NCBI RefSeq assembly: GCF_945957465.1
Contig: NZ_CAMFLC010000006.1
Span: forward strand, 62,001 to 126,000
Length of the DNA stretch: 64,000 nt
Direction of reading: 5' to 3'
Source of the DNA: an uncultured Leifsonia sp.
GTDB lineage: Bacteria > Actinomycetota > Actinomycetes > Actinomycetales > Microbacteriaceae
Part shown: positions 22,965-32,888 of the stretch, piece by piece
Numbering within the stretch: the first letter of the stretch is position 1
Layout: every line of letters begins with the position of its first letter
Translations under genes and position numbers: made by a program
The notes under the pieces: model-generated
Databases searched by the model: none
Told to the model about the DNA's origin: nothing
Seen by the model: the letters and a program-made list of their open reading frames with translations, nothing else

Positions 22965-23924
22965 ATGAGCACAGTGATTGAGGCCTCGGGCCTCGAGAAG
23001 CGATTCGGCCGGGTGCGGGCCCTCGACGGACTCGACCTCGCCGTCACCGAAGGAGAGGTCCACGGTTTCCTCGGGCCGAACGGCGCGGGAAAATCCACCA
23101 CCATCCGCATCCTGCTGGGCCTGGCCCGCTCGAACGGGGGAAGCGCGCGCGTCTTCGGCAGCGATCCGTGGCGCGACGCGGTCGCGCTGCACCGACGCAT
23201 CGCGTACGTCCCGGGCGATGTCAGCCTCTGGCCCAATCTCTCCGGCGGAGAGGCGATCGACCTGCTCGCGCGTCTGCGAGGAGGCACGGCCGACAAGAGC
23301 GCGTACGCCGAGCGCAAGAAGCGGCTCGTCGAGGTCTTCCAGCTCGACCCCACCAAGAAGGGGCGCGCCTACTCGAAGGGTAACCGCCAGAAGGTCGCGC
23401 TCGTGGCCGCGTTCGCCACCCCCGCCGACCTCTACATCCTCGACGAGCCGACCAGCGGGCTCGACCCGCTGATGGAGGCCACGTTCAACGCCGAGATCGC
23501 GCGTATCGCGCGTGACGGTGCGACCGTGCTGCTCTCGAGCCACATCCTGTCGGAGGTCGAGCAGCTCTGCGACCGCGTGAGCATCATCCGTGCGGGCACG
23601 ACCGTCGAGTCCGGCACACTCGAACAATTGCGTCACCTCACGCGTACCGAGATCTCGTTCGCGGCCGACAGCGTCTCGCAGGAACAGCTCGCCGGCATCC
23701 CGGACGCACACGATCTGCGCGTCGTCAACGGCCGCGTGAGGTTCACGGCCGACAGCGACGCCCTCGCGCCGGTGCTCGCCGTCCTCGCCGCGCTCGATGC
23801 CAAGAGCCTGACGGTCGCTCCGCCGTCGCTCGAGGAGCTCTTCCTCCGGCACTACGGCGACGAGCTCGCCGCCGTCGAGCAGCCCCACGCGGATCGCGGT
23901 CGGGAGGGGGCGAAGGCACGATGA
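22965..23924 (+). CDS. ABC exporter ATP-binding protein
   Basis: The 319-residue ATPase has Walker A '[10 protein letters not shown]' (about residues 39-48), signature '[16 protein letters not shown]' with SKGNR in place of the usual LSGGQ, Walker B '[13 protein letters not shown]', and the switch His in '[10 protein letters not shown]'. The C-terminal extension of about 90 residues is typical of the DrrA/antibiotic-exporter group. It overlaps the permease gene by four bases and works with it as a drug or lipid exporter. The message is probably leaderless. Confidence 0.92.
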   Translation: MSTVIEASGLEKRFGRVRALDGLDLAVTEGEVHGFLGPNGAGKSTTIRILLGLARSNGGSARVFGSDPWRDAVALHRRIAYVPGDVSLWPNLSGGEAIDLLARLRGGTADKSAYAERKKRLVEVFQLDPTKKGRAYSKGNRQKVALVAAFATPADLYILDEPTSGLDPLMEATFNAEIARIARDGATVLLSSHILSEVEQLCDRVSIIRAGTTVESGTLEQLRHLTRTEISFAADSVSQEQLAGIPDAHDLRVVNGRVRFTADSDALAPVLAVLAALDAKSLTVAPPSLEELFLRHYGDELAAVEQPHADRGREGAKAR

Positions 23925-25621
23925 GCGCCACCGCCACCGACCGTGCGACCGCCCGCTCGGGAGGCCGCTCCGTCGCGCCCGCGCGCCGCCGAGGTGCGAC
24001 CATGCGGGTCCTGCTCCGGCAGCGACTGCGGCGTGACCGCTGGCAGCTGCTGATCTGGATCCTGAGCATCGCTTTCCTCGCGCTGTTCTCGGCCGCCAGC
24101 ATCGAGCAGACCTACGGCTCGGCGTCCGGCCGTGCCGAACTGATCCGGCTCGCGATCGCGAACCCGACCGTGCTCGTGCTGCGCGGCCTTCCCCAGGGGA
24201 CCGGGCTCGCCGCGGTCACCTTCTTCGAGATCTACACTTTCCTCGCGCTGCTCGCGGGCCTGATGAACACGTTCCTGGCCGTGCGGCACTCCCGCGCAGA
24301 GGAGGAGTCCGGTCGTGCCGAGCTCGTGGGCTCGACGCCGGCGGCCCGGCTCCTGCCGACAGTCGCCACTGTCGTGCACGGTGTCGTCGCCGACATCGCG
24401 CTGGCTCTGGCCACAGCGCTCGGCTTCATCGCCGCCGGGCTCCCGGTCTACGGATCGTTCATCGCGGGTGCCGCCGTCGGCGGAGCCGGCATCGCGTTCC
24501 TCGCTGTCGGGCTCCTGCTCTCGCAGGTCATGACCACCTCCCGCGGAGCGAACGGCTACGCCGCCGCGATCGTGGTGGCCGCCTGGGCGCTCCGCGGGAT
24601 CGGCGACGCGATCGGAACCGTGACGAGCACGGGCACCACGATGGTGTCGGGATGGCCGACCTGGCTCAGCCCGATCGGCTGGGGCGAGCAGTTCTCGCCG
24701 TATGAGCAGAACGATTGGTGGCCTCTGCTCCTGCAGCTCGGTTTCGCAGCCGTGCTCATCGCCGGTGTGTTCGGCCTGCAGACCGTCCGCGACTCCGGCG
24801 CCGGAATCGTGCCGGAGCGCGCGGGTCGGCGCACTGCCCTCCCGATGCTGAACGGACCGCTCGGGCTGGCCTGGCGCCTCCAGTGGCCGATCATCGTCGG
24901 CTGGGCGGTCGGCGGTCTGCTCACCGGTGTGCTGGCGGGTGCGCTCGGGAGCGTGGTGAGCTCGTCGATCGCCTCCGACCCCAACCTGTCGAACATCCGC
25001 GACGCCGTCGCCCATCTGGGCGCGGGCGGATCTGGTCCGCTGACCGCGCTGTTCCTCTCGGCCATCATGTCCATCGTCGGCGTCCTTGCCGCCGCGTGCG
25101 CTGTCCAGGCGGTGATCCGGCTGCGGCAGGAAGAGGTGAGCGGCTCCGCCGAAGTGATGATGGCGACGCCGGTCTCGCGGGTGCGGTGGCTGCTCGAGTT
25201 CGTCCTGGTCGGATTGTTCGCGATCGCGCTCGTGCTGGTCGCGGCCGCTCTCGCCGCCGGACTGTCGGCCGTGGCGGCGGGGGAGAAGGCGTCGACCTTC
25301 AATGACGCCTTCGCCGCCGCGGCCGCTCAGTTCCCGGTCGCGCTGGTCTACCTCGGTGTGCTGACGCTGATCTTCGTGCTGCTGCCGAGCTGGACCGTCC
25401 CGGTCGGCTGGGCCGCGCTCGGCGCGGGGGCCTTCATCGGCATCTTCGGCGCGCTCATCAAGCTGCCCGATTGGCTGCGGCACGTGTCGCCGTTCGCTGA
25501 CGCACCGGTCGTCGTCGGAAAAGTCGATTGGACCGGGGGATACTGGATGTTCGGCATCGCGCTGGTCGCGCTCGCCGCTTCGGCGATGCTCATCCGTCGC
25601 CGGGACTTCGCGATCGGTTAG
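23921..25621 (+). CDS. ABC exporter permease (polyketide-antibiotic exporter type)
   Basis: The 566-residue protein has about twelve membrane segments in two similar halves, each with an external '[16 protein letters not shown]' or '[16 protein letters not shown]' loop. That repeat is the mark of the fused permeases annotated as exporters of polyketide antibiotics. It is translationally coupled to the ATPase and followed directly by a MarR-like regulator. The substrate is unknown; the setting suggests self-protection from an antibiotic or stress lipid. Confidence 0.88.
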   Translation: MSATATDRATARSGGRSVAPARRRGATMRVLLRQRLRRDRWQLLIWILSIAFLALFSAASIEQTYGSASGRAELIRLAIANPTVLVLRGLPQGTGLAAVTFFEIYTFLALLAGLMNTFLAVRHSRAEEESGRAELVGSTPAARLLPTVATVVHGVVADIALALATALGFIAAGLPVYGSFIAGAAVGGAGIAFLAVGLLLSQVMTTSRGANGYAAAIVVAAWALRGIGDAIGTVTSTGTTMVSGWPTWLSPIGWGEQFSPYEQNDWWPLLLQLGFAAVLIAGVFGLQTVRDSGAGIVPERAGRRTALPMLNGPLGLAWRLQWPIIVGWAVGGLLTGVLAGALGSVVSSSIASDPNLSNIRDAVAHLGAGGSGPLTALFLSAIMSIVGVLAAACAVQAVIRLRQEEVSGSAEVMMATPVSRVRWLLEFVLVGLFAIALVLVAAALAAGLSAVAAGEKASTFNDAFAAAAAQFPVALVYLGVLTLIFVLLPSWTVPVGWAALGAGAFIGIFGALIKLPDWLRHVSPFADAPVVVGKVDWTGGYWMFGIALVALAASAMLIRRRDFAIG

Positions 25622-25629
25622 GAGGCGGC

Positions 25630-26106
25630 ATGGCCAGGGACGAGCAGGCTCTCGCCGACATGATGGAGCACTCGGCGGCGGTCCTCACCGCCGCCGGGTT
25701 CCCCAAGATGCCCGCGCGCGTGCTGATGGCCCTGACCGTGACGGAGTCCGCCGGTCTCACAGCGGCTCAGCTCGCCGAGCGACTGGATGTGAGCGCCGCC
25801 GCGATCTCGGGGGCGGTGCGCTACCTTCAGACGCTGGGTATCGTCCGCCGGCTCTCGCAGAACGGCAGTCGCCGCGACCTCTACCAGATGCCCTCCGATT
25901 GGTATTCGCTGATGGTGAGCAACAGCCCCATCTACGGCGTGCTCGCCGACCAGGCCGAGACCGGCCTCGCTGCGATCGATGACCCCGCCGACCCGGCGAC
26001 GGAGCGTCTGCGCGATATGGCGGGCTTCTACCGATTCATGCAAGAGCGGCTGCCGGTCATGATCAACGAGTGGGAGCAGATCCGGGCGGAGCGCCTCCGC
26101 ACCTGA
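25630..26106 (+). CDS. MarR/GbsR-type transcriptional regulator
   Basis: The 158-residue protein has a winged helix-turn-helix ('MALTVTESAGLTAAQLAERLDVSAAAISGAVRYLQTLGIVRRL', about residues 28-70), then a helical dimerisation part. The start at 25630 has GGAGG, which overlaps the permease stop, so it is the third gene of the operon. Regulators in this position commonly repress their own exporter and are released by the exported compound. The AT-rich promoter at 22929 is the likely target. Confidence 0.88.
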   Translation: MARDEQALADMMEHSAAVLTAAGFPKMPARVLMALTVTESAGLTAAQLAERLDVSAAAISGAVRYLQTLGIVRRLSQNGSRRDLYQMPSDWYSLMVSNSPIYGVLADQAETGLAAIDDPADPATERLRDMAGFYRFMQERLPVMINEWEQIRAERLRT

Positions 26107-26409
26107 TGAGGCTTGCTCGACACGCCCGGCCGGGATCGATTTGCAAAACTCTACATATCAACAATAGAGTTTCAGGCGCGCCTGAATCGGGCGCCGCGCT
26201 GTCTCGTGGGGGGAGTCAGCTGCGCCGGTTGTCGGGCGGGAGTCCGGCGATCGGGCTCGAGTGCACGCCGGATCCCAGGGGGCCGCGCCTTCGAGTCCGT
26301 TGCTGATCGGTGCCGGGGCGGCACTGCGTCCGCCCGACTTCCGGCGCGCCGCGCGAGGGCGCTTGCCAAAATCTGAAATGCTAGCCTTCGAACTCATCCA
26401 GGGAGCACC
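26107..26409. other. 303-base intergenic region with an AT-rich inverted repeat
   Basis: No gene is supported here. An inverted repeat with arms AAACTCTA (26146-26153) and TAGAGTTT (26165-26172) around an 11-base loop lies shortly after the MarR-like gene. TTGCAA at 26141 and TAGAGT at 26165 are 18 bases apart and would also pass as a promoter. TAGCCT at 26382-26387 is a plausible -10 box for the 26410 gene. The rest is GC-rich without visible features. Confidence 0.5.
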
Positions 26410-26811
26410 ATGCGTTTCACCAGTCCGGCCCAGAAGGCGCTCGTCGTCGTCGTGCTGCTGGTGGTCGACCTCGGGCTGGTCCTGCTCTTCGACGCACTGC
26501 ACTCGGAGGTCGCCTCCATCCTGCTGACGACGCTCCAGCTCCTGGGGTGGTACGTCGTATCGCGTGTCTTCCGCGGCCCAGGCGAGCCGGTGCGCGCGGC
26601 CCGGCCCTGGTGGCGGATGACGAACCGGCCGCTGCTCTCCGGTGTGCTCGGAGCCGGCTACGGCCTCCTCGCGCTGATCAACATCGGGTTCTCCGTCGCC
26701 GGCTACGGCAGCGTCTCCGGCGCGGCCTCGATTCTCGCCGAGCTCGTCCTGGCCGCGCTCTTCCTCCTCTCCTTCTCCCGGCTCCGCGCAGGTGGTCCCG
26801 CGCGCGCCTGA
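26410..26811 (+). CDS. small integral membrane protein, unknown function
   Basis: The 133-residue protein has four predicted membrane helices (about residues 10-30, 33-52, 77-98 and 104-124) with a basic loop 'RVFRGPGEPVRAARPWWRM' in the middle. I do not recognise a family. The start at 26410 has GGGAG five bases before it. It stands alone between the exporter operon and the M13 peptidase gene, on the same strand. Confidence 0.75.
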   Translation: MRFTSPAQKALVVVVLLVVDLGLVLLFDALHSEVASILLTTLQLLGWYVVSRVFRGPGEPVRAARPWWRMTNRPLLSGVLGAGYGLLALINIGFSVAGYGSVSGAASILAELVLAALFLLSFSRLRAGGPARA

Positions 26812-26831
26812 CAGCCGGGCCGCCCGCCACG

Positions 26832-26837
26832 TAGGCT
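26832..26837 (+). promoter_or_regulatory. -10 box of the M13 peptidase gene
   Basis: TAGGCT ends six bases before the ATG at 26844; no Shine-Dalgarno sequence is present. Confidence 0.55.
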
Positions 26838-26843
26838 GGCCCC

Positions 26844-28835
26844 ATGACGCTCACTTCCGGCATCGCAACCGACGAACTCGACCCCACGATCCGACCCCAG
26901 GACGACCTGTTCCGGCATGTCAACGGCACCTGGATCTCCCGAACCGAGATCCCGTCCGACAAGGCGCGCTGGGGTTCGTTCGCGGAGCTCGCGGAGCAGT
27001 CCGAGGCTGCCGTGCGCGCGATCGTCGAGGCGGCCCAGAGTGCGCCGGAAGGGACGGAGGAGCGCGCGTTCGGCGACCTCTACACCAGCTTCCTCGACGA
27101 GGAACGGGTCGACGCGCTCGGGGCGAAGCCGATCGAGTCGCAGCTCGCGCTCGCGAGCGATGTGGACAGCATCCCGTCGTTCCTGCAGACCCTCGGCCGG
27201 CTCGAGCGCCACGGGGTCGGCGGCTTCTACCAGCTCTTCGTGGACAACGACCCGGGCGACCCGGAGCGCTACCTCGTCTTCGCCGAACAGGCCGGCATCT
27301 CGCTGCCCGACGAGTCGTACTTCCGCGAGGAGCGATTCGCGCCGGTCCGTGAGGCGTTCGCCGCGCACATCCAGCGCATGTTCGAGCTGGCCGGCTTCGA
27401 GGACGCGCCCGAGCGCGCTCAGCGGGTGTACGACCTCGAGGTGGAGATCGCCGCACAGCACTGGGACAACGTGCGCTCGCGCGACTCCCAGAAGACGTAC
27501 AACCTGTACTCGTGGGCCGACGCCGCGACCCTGTTCGCCGGTGGCGCCGACGCCGGTGGCGCCGCCGAGGGCGGCGCCGCGAACCTCGACAGCTGGGCCG
27601 AGGGGCTCGAGGCCCCCGAGGGCGCGCTCGCCGAGATCGTGCTGCGGCAGCCGTCGTTCACCTCGGGCGTCGCCGGGCTGCTCACCGACGACCGCCTCCA
27701 GTCGTGGAAGGACTGGCTGGCGTGGCAGATCATCCACGGGTCGGCCCCCTACCTTTCGGGCGACTTCGTCGACGCCAACTTCGACTTCTACGGACGCACC
27801 CTCACCGGCACGCCCGAGATGCGGGCGCGGTGGAAGCGCGGCGTCTCCCTCGTCGAGGGCGCGATGGGGGAGGCCGTCGGGCGCATCTATGTCGAGAAGC
27901 ACTTCCCGCCCACGGCCAAGCGGGCGATGGACGCCCTGGTGGCCAACCTGATCGAGGCGTACCGGCAGAGCATCGAGAAGCTCGAGTGGATGGGTGAGGA
28001 GACCCGTCGCCGCGCGCTCGACAAGCTCGGCAAGTTCACGCCGAAGATCGGGTACCCGGTCAAGTGGCGCGACTATTCGTCGCTGATCATCGACCCGACC
28101 GATCTCATCGGAAACGTCCGGGCTGGGGCGCTGTTCGAGTTCAACCGCGAGCTCGGCAAGATCGGCAAGCCGATCGACCGCGACGAATGGTTCATGACAC
28201 CCCAGACGATCAACGCGTACTACAACCCGGGCTTCAACGAGATCGTCTTCCCCGCCGCGATCCTGCAGTACCCGTTCTTCGACGAGGGCCGCGATGACGC
28301 CGCCAACTACGGCGCCATCGGCGCGGTGATCGGCCACGAGATCGGGCACGGCTTCGACGACCAGGGGTCCAAGTTCGACGGCGACGGCCGCCTCCACGAC
28401 TGGTGGACGGCCGCCGACCGGGAGGCGTTCGAGAAGCGCACCGGCAGCCTGATCGCGCAGTACGACGCCCTCGCTCCGGCGCAGGTGCCCGATCACCACG
28501 TCAACGGCGCCCTCACCATCGGCGAGAACATCGGCGACCTCGGCGGCCTCGGCATCGCCTGGAAGGCCTACCTGCTGTCCCTCGGCGGCCAGGAGCCTCC
28601 CGTTGTCGACGGTCTCACCGGCGCCGAGCGCTTCTTCCTCTCCTGGGCGCAGGCCTGGCAGCAGAAGTCGCGGGACGAGGAGGTCATCCGCCTGCTCGCG
28701 ATCGACCCGCACTCGCCGAACGAGTTCCGCTGCAACCAGATCGTGCGCAACATCGACGCCTTCTATGACACGTTCGGCGTGACCGAGGCGGACGCGCTGT
28801 GGCTCGCTCCGGAGGACCGCGTCACCATCTGGTGA
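26844..28835 (+). CDS. pepO: M13-family zinc metallopeptidase (PepO/neprilysin type)
   Basis: The 663-residue enzyme has the full M13 layout: 'PQDDLFRHVNGTWI' at the N terminus and the substrate-binding 'NAYYNPGFNEIVFPAAIL' motif. Zinc ligands are in 'GHEIGHGFDD' (His498-Glu-x-x-His502), with Glu561 in 'GENIGDLGG' and Asp565 next to it. The C terminus ends in 'DRVTIW', the usual CxxW-like end without Cys. There is no signal peptide, so it should be cytosolic and degrade oligopeptides, as in other actinobacteria. The message looks leaderless. Confidence 0.95.
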   Translation: MTLTSGIATDELDPTIRPQDDLFRHVNGTWISRTEIPSDKARWGSFAELAEQSEAAVRAIVEAAQSAPEGTEERAFGDLYTSFLDEERVDALGAKPIESQLALASDVDSIPSFLQTLGRLERHGVGGFYQLFVDNDPGDPERYLVFAEQAGISLPDESYFREERFAPVREAFAAHIQRMFELAGFEDAPERAQRVYDLEVEIAAQHWDNVRSRDSQKTYNLYSWADAATLFAGGADAGGAAEGGAANLDSWAEGLEAPEGALAEIVLRQPSFTSGVAGLLTDDRLQSWKDWLAWQIIHGSAPYLSGDFVDANFDFYGRTLTGTPEMRARWKRGVSLVEGAMGEAVGRIYVEKHFPPTAKRAMDALVANLIEAYRQSIEKLEWMGEETRRRALDKLGKFTPKIGYPVKWRDYSSLIIDPTDLIGNVRAGALFEFNRELGKIGKPIDRDEWFMTPQTINAYYNPGFNEIVFPAAILQYPFFDEGRDDAANYGAIGAVIGHEIGHGFDDQGSKFDGDGRLHDWWTAADREAFEKRTGSLIAQYDALAPAQVPDHHVNGALTIGENIGDLGGLGIAWKAYLLSLGGQEPPVVDGLTGAERFFLSWAQAWQQKSRDEEVIRLLAIDPHSPNEFRCNQIVRNIDAFYDTFGVTEADALWLAPEDRVTIW

Positions 28836-28957
28836 GGCGGTCGGTGCCCCGGCGCGAAAGGTCTCTCGGTGACCCCCCGATCGGGGTAACATCGTGCCTA
28901 TCGTGTCGGGGCGCCCTCCCCGTCGCGACGCGGCCCGGGGGGACCGCCCAACTGCCG

Positions 28958-29908
28958 ATGGCCCGAGTCGGAAGAAAGAGCCCAGCGCAACCCGTGACGA
29001 TCCAGACCCCCGAGACCGACCACAGACGCCGCCACGTGACCACGCGTCGTGGGCGCCATCGCGGATCCGCGGCATCGACGCCCGAGGTGTTCACCCGTGG
29101 GTTCGACGCGCTCGGCCGGCTGGCCCTGCACGGCGTGCAGGTGTCGGCCCGGGCGACGGACCTGTCGACGGGTGAGGTGCTGTTCTCGGTCGACGACCAC
29201 GTGGTGATGCCGACGGCCAGCATCGGCAAGGTGCTGCTGCTGGTGGAGGTCGCGGCCCGGCTGCAGTCCGGGCAGCTGAGCCCGCTGGTCCAGCTCGATC
29301 GCGCGCCGCAGGACATCGCGGGCGACTCGGGCATCTGGCAGCACCTGCAGGTGCCGGCCCTGCCCGTCGCCGACCTGGCCGCCCTGGTCGGAGCCACGAG
29401 CGACAACCTCGCCACCAACGTGCTGCTCCGCCGCGTGGGGCTGGAGGCCGTGAGCGCCCGCACCGAGTCGCTCGGGTTGACCCGCACGGCACTCCTCGAC
29501 CTGGTGCGCGACCACCGCGGCCCGGACGATGCCCCGCAACTGTCGGTCGGCAGCGCCAACGAGCTCACGTGGCTGTTCTCCGCGCTCGCGCGCGGCGAGG
29601 TCGTCGATGCGCAGACCAGCCGCCAGGTGATCTCCTGGCTGTCGCTCAACAGCGACTTCTCGCTGGTCTCGAGCGCCTTCGGCCTCGACCCGCACTCCCA
29701 CCGCCACCCCGAGCACGGCATCCTGCTCGTCAACAAGACCGGCACCGACGCGGGCGTACGCAGCGAGGTCGGCGTCCTGCGCGGCCCGCGCGCCGGCGTC
29801 ACGTACGCCGTCTCCACCTATTTCGACGACTCGTCGCTCCCGGCACGCTTGGCGGTCATCGACGGCATGCGGACGGTCGGGCTCGACCTCCTGGAGTACG
29901 TCTTCTGA
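28958..29908 (+). CDS. class A beta-lactamase-related serine hydrolase
   Basis: The 316-residue protein keeps the three penicillin-recognition motifs: SxxK as Ser88-Ile-Gly-Lys91 in 'PTASIGKVLL', SDN in 'GATSDNLATN', and KTG in 'VNKTGTDAG'. No signal peptide is visible with any start, so it probably is not a secreted beta-lactamase; a cytosolic esterase or peptidase is more likely. The start is uncertain: 28958 (ATG) gives the length used here, and in-frame GTGs at 28994 and 29036 would shorten a low-complexity basic N terminus. Confidence 0.75.
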   Translation: MARVGRKSPAQPVTIQTPETDHRRRHVTTRRGRHRGSAASTPEVFTRGFDALGRLALHGVQVSARATDLSTGEVLFSVDDHVVMPTASIGKVLLLVEVAARLQSGQLSPLVQLDRAPQDIAGDSGIWQHLQVPALPVADLAALVGATSDNLATNVLLRRVGLEAVSARTESLGLTRTALLDLVRDHRGPDDAPQLSVGSANELTWLFSALARGEVVDAQTSRQVISWLSLNSDFSLVSSAFGLDPHSHRHPEHGILLVNKTGTDAGVRSEVGVLRGPRAGVTYAVSTYFDDSSLPARLAVIDGMRTVGLDLLEYVF

Positions 29909-29913
29909 CGTGA

Positions 29914-29929
29914 GAGCGGATGGCCGCTC
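29914..29929. terminator. short hairpin between convergent genes
   Basis: GAGCGG and CCGCTC form a six-bp stem with a four-base loop directly after the serine hydrolase stop and before the MacB-type gene end. There is no T run, so its role as a terminator is weakly supported. Confidence 0.35.
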
Positions 29930-29935
29930 CCACCC

Positions 29936-31736
29936 TCAGGCGGTGAGTGCCGACGTCGGCGGGGTCTTCGCCGCACGGACCGCCGGGTAGAGGCCTGCCG
30001 TCGCGCCGATCGCCAGGGTGGCGGCGAGACCGGTGAGGACGGTCTCGGGCGGAAGCGTCGTCGGCCAGCCGCTGGCGATCGCCGCAGCAGCCGTCGCGCC
30101 GGCGCCGAGGAGGACGCCGAGCGCGCCTCCGGACGCCGAGAGCAGGAGCGCCTCCGCGAGGAACTGTGACCGGATGTGTCCTCTCGTGGCTCCCAACGCC
30201 CTCCGCAGACCGATCTCGCGGCGGCGCTCCAGCACCGAGATGATCATCGTGTTCGCCACGCCGATGCCGCCGACGAGCAGGGCGACGGAGCCGAGGCCCA
30301 CGAGGAGGCCGGTGAAGGCCTGATCGGCGGCACTTTTGGCAGCGAGGGCGTCGGAGGGGCGCGACACCTCGACGTCGGTGGGGGACTGCGGACTGATGGT
30401 CCGGTTCAGCAGGCCGCGCACGTGCTCTACGGAGTCGTCGGCCAGGCGCTGATAGACCGTGGTCGGGCTTCCCCCGAAGCCGAAGAGCTCTGTCGCCGAT
30501 GCCTCGCCGATCAGTGCTCCGGAGTCCAGTTCGGGGGCGAGCGCGACCGGGTCGAGGATGCCCACGACGGTCAGTGAGCGACCCCCCAGCCAGATCTGGG
30601 TGCCCGGGGTGACGATGCCGAGCCGCCTGGCCGCCGAGCTGCCGAGCACCACGGCCGGGAACGATCCCGTGGCGGCGTTCAACCAGGTTCCCGAATGCAC
30701 CGTGCCGCCGACGACCGCGAGCAGGTCGAGGTCGGCCGCGAGGGTCGCGATTCCGCTGGTGGCGGACGGATCGGAGAGCGGGCTGCGGTAGACCTTCTGC
30801 TTCAGGTCGGCGACGCTGCTCGCCTTCTCGACACCGTCGAGGAGGCGCACCTTGCCGACCGTATCCGACGGCAGCTCGGTCTGTTCGCCGAACAGGCTCA
30901 TGCCGGCCTGCGCGGTCAGCAGGTTCGTGCCGAGCGCGTCCAGCTGCGCGGTGAGGCGGGCTTGGCTGGAGGCGGAGATGCCCACCACCGAGATCATCGC
31001 CGCGATGCCGATGGCGATGCCGAGCGCCGACAGGACGGCTCTGGCAGGCCGGGAGCGCAGGCCCGCGGTGCCCAGGCGCAGGGCGTCGCGGCCGAGCAGC
31101 CGGGAGCGAAGGGTGCGGGGCGCGACCGGGGGTGGCGCGGAGGCCGCGATCGCCGCGGTATCCGACACCACGGCCCCGTCGCGGATCGTGATCCGCCGTG
31201 GCAGTCTCTCGGCCAGCTCGGTGTCGTGGGTGATCACGACGATGGTCGTCCCCTGCCGGTTGAGCTCGTGCAACAGCTCGATGATCGCCTCGCCCGAGGC
31301 GCTGTCGAGGTTGCCGGTCGGCTCGTCCGCCAGCAGGAGTGGCGGGTCGCCGACGACGGCGCGGGCGATCGCGACGCGCTGCCGCTCGCCGCCCGAGAGC
31401 TGTGACGGCTTGTGGGTCATCCGGTGGCCGAGGCCGACGCGATCCAGGGCCCGAGCGGCCCTTCTCCGCCGTTCCGCACGTGGGACACCCGAATAGAGCA
31501 GCCCGTTCGCCACGTTGTCGAGCGCGGTGACTCCCTCTGCGAGGTGGAACTGCTGGAACACGAAGCCGATGCGGTGGGCCCGCAGGGCGGAGAGCTCGCC
31601 GTCGGAGAGCGCGTGCACGTCCCGGCCGTCGACGAGGGCGGTGCCTGCGGTGGAGGGTCACGCCGGCGCAGGCCAGCACGGGAGGCTCGCCGTAGCTCCG
31701 CTCGACGCCGGAGAGGGAGATGATCTCGGAGCTCAT
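29936..31736 (-). pseudogene. MacB-type ABC exporter (ATPase-permease fusion) with a frame-shifting internal deletion of the Walker A region
   Basis: The gene starts at 31736 ('MSSEIISLSGVERSYGEPP') and reads normally for about 28 codons to 'AGVTL'. The next recognisable MacB sequence, '[17 protein letters not shown]', is in another frame and joins at about 31650-31657. The roughly 30 residues expected between, including Walker A, are absent. The remainder is intact: Q-loop 'FVFQQFHL', signature '[14 protein letters not shown]', Walker B '[12 protein letters not shown]', four membrane segments and the MacB periplasmic domain. An in-frame GTG at 31618 could restart translation but would give an ATPase without a nucleotide-binding P-loop. 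It overlaps the upstream adaptor stop by four bases. A sequencing error is possible. Confidence 0.8.
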
Positions 31737-32851
31737 AACGACGGCACCACCACGTTCCGGCCCTCCTTCAGGCCCTTCCCGGCGATCTCGACGCGTCCGG
31801 CTGCGAACAGCCCGGTCGTCACAGGAACCCGCTCGGTGCTGCCGTCGGGTCGCACGACCTCCACGCCGAACCGGTCGCCGTTCAGTGCGAGGAGCGCCCC
31901 GACCGGCACCGAGAGCACGTTCTCCCGCTTCTCAGTGGGGAAGCGCACCATCACCGAGGCCTGTTGGAGCGCGCCGGTCGCCGCGGGATCGTCGAGGGCG
32001 ATCACCACCGGGATGACCACGGCCTTGCCCCCGCTCGGGGCATCCTTCTCGGTCGGCACGCCTACCGAGGCGACCGTGCCCGTGGTCCGCTTGCCGTCCG
32101 GCAGGTCGATGGCGACAGACGCGTCCAGCACGCCGAGCTGCTGGTCGGCCAGCTTGAGGTCGACGCTGACGGATTTGGTCAGGTCGGTCGCCGTGAGCAT
32201 CCGGGCACCCGGCGCGATCTGGTCGCCGACCGCCGCGCCGAGCTCGGCCACCCGGAGCTCCCCGGGCGCGAAGACGATGCGCCCGAGCGGGATGCTGCCG
32301 GTCTGCTCCTGGCCGGTGGCCTTCTGCCAGCGCGTGATCGCAGCTCTGGTCGCCCAGGTGAACTCCTCGTCCGGTGCACGGTCGAAGTGGCCGAGGGCGG
32401 TGAGGCTCTCCTCGAGCGCCTTCACGTCCGGTCCGTCGTCCATCCCCGACTCGAACGCGCGCCACGCCGGAATGGTGCCGAGCATCAGGTACGTGGGCTG
32501 GTTGTCCACGGCGAAGAGCGATTGGCCGAGGCCGATGCTGGCACCCGCGACGGGCAGCGCAGTGATGACCCCGCCGCTGCCGCTTCCGATGCTGCGCGAG
32601 CCGGAATATGCCAGGGTCCCGGTCGTACTGCTGGTGCCCTGCAGTGTTCCCCGTTCGATCGGCGCGGTCGCGGCGTTCAGCTTCTTCGGGGCCGCCGGCT
32701 TGCGGTCGGCGGCCCCGGCCGTCAGCACTGCGGCCACACCGCCCCCGGCGAGCAGCGCGGCGAGCACGCACGCGGTCACGATGACCGCCCGCCGTAGCCC
32801 GGTCTTCCCCGTTGTGCGGATGTCCACGGATTCGTCTACGTGCACCGTCAT
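31733..32851 (-). CDS. efflux adaptor protein with peptidoglycan-binding-like domain (HlyD/MacA type)
   Basis: The 372-residue protein has an N-terminal membrane anchor (about residues 18-42) and a lipoyl-like barrel half ('GTLQGTSSTTGTLAYSGS'). An inserted peptidoglycan-binding domain follows ('DVKALEESLTALGHFDRAPDEEFTWATRAAITRWQKATG'), then the closing barrel ('RENVLSVPVGALLAL', 'GRVEIAGKGLKEG'). It would link the exporter to the cell wall. The start at 32851 is preferred since AGGAG lies nine bases before it; the frame also has an ATG at 32881. It is coupled to the broken MacB gene by ATGA. Confidence 0.88.
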   Translation of the reverse strand: MTVHVDESVDIRTTGKTGLRRAVIVTACVLAALLAGGGVAAVLTAGAADRKPAAPKKLNAATAPIERGTLQGTSSTTGTLAYSGSRSIGSGSGGVITALPVAGASIGLGQSLFAVDNQPTYLMLGTIPAWRAFESGMDDGPDVKALEESLTALGHFDRAPDEEFTWATRAAITRWQKATGQEQTGSIPLGRIVFAPGELRVAELGAAVGDQIAPGARMLTATDLTKSVSVDLKLADQQLGVLDASVAIDLPDGKRTTGTVASVGVPTEKDAPSGGKAVVIPVVIALDDPAATGALQQASVMVRFPTEKRENVLSVPVGALLALNGDRFGVEVVRPDGSTERVPVTTGLFAAGRVEIAGKGLKEGRNVVVPSL

Positions 32852-32888
32852 CGCGGTGCGCTCCTGTCCGTTGCCGTCCACGCTCTTC

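Noticed and set aside
26070-26376. Short open frames of about 80 codons after the MarR-like gene
   Set aside because: They have no ribosome-binding site or family resemblance, overlap one another in different frames and cover the AT-rich inverted repeat.
28861-28957. TAACAT at 28887 as a leaderless -10 box for the serine hydrolase gene
   Set aside because: The GTG codons six to eleven bases downstream are out of frame with the hydrolase, so it cannot set that start.
26703-29075. 790-codon open frame on the minus strand
   Set aside because: It covers the M13 peptidase gene in reverse. The peptidase has its zinc motif and full length, so this frame is an artefact.
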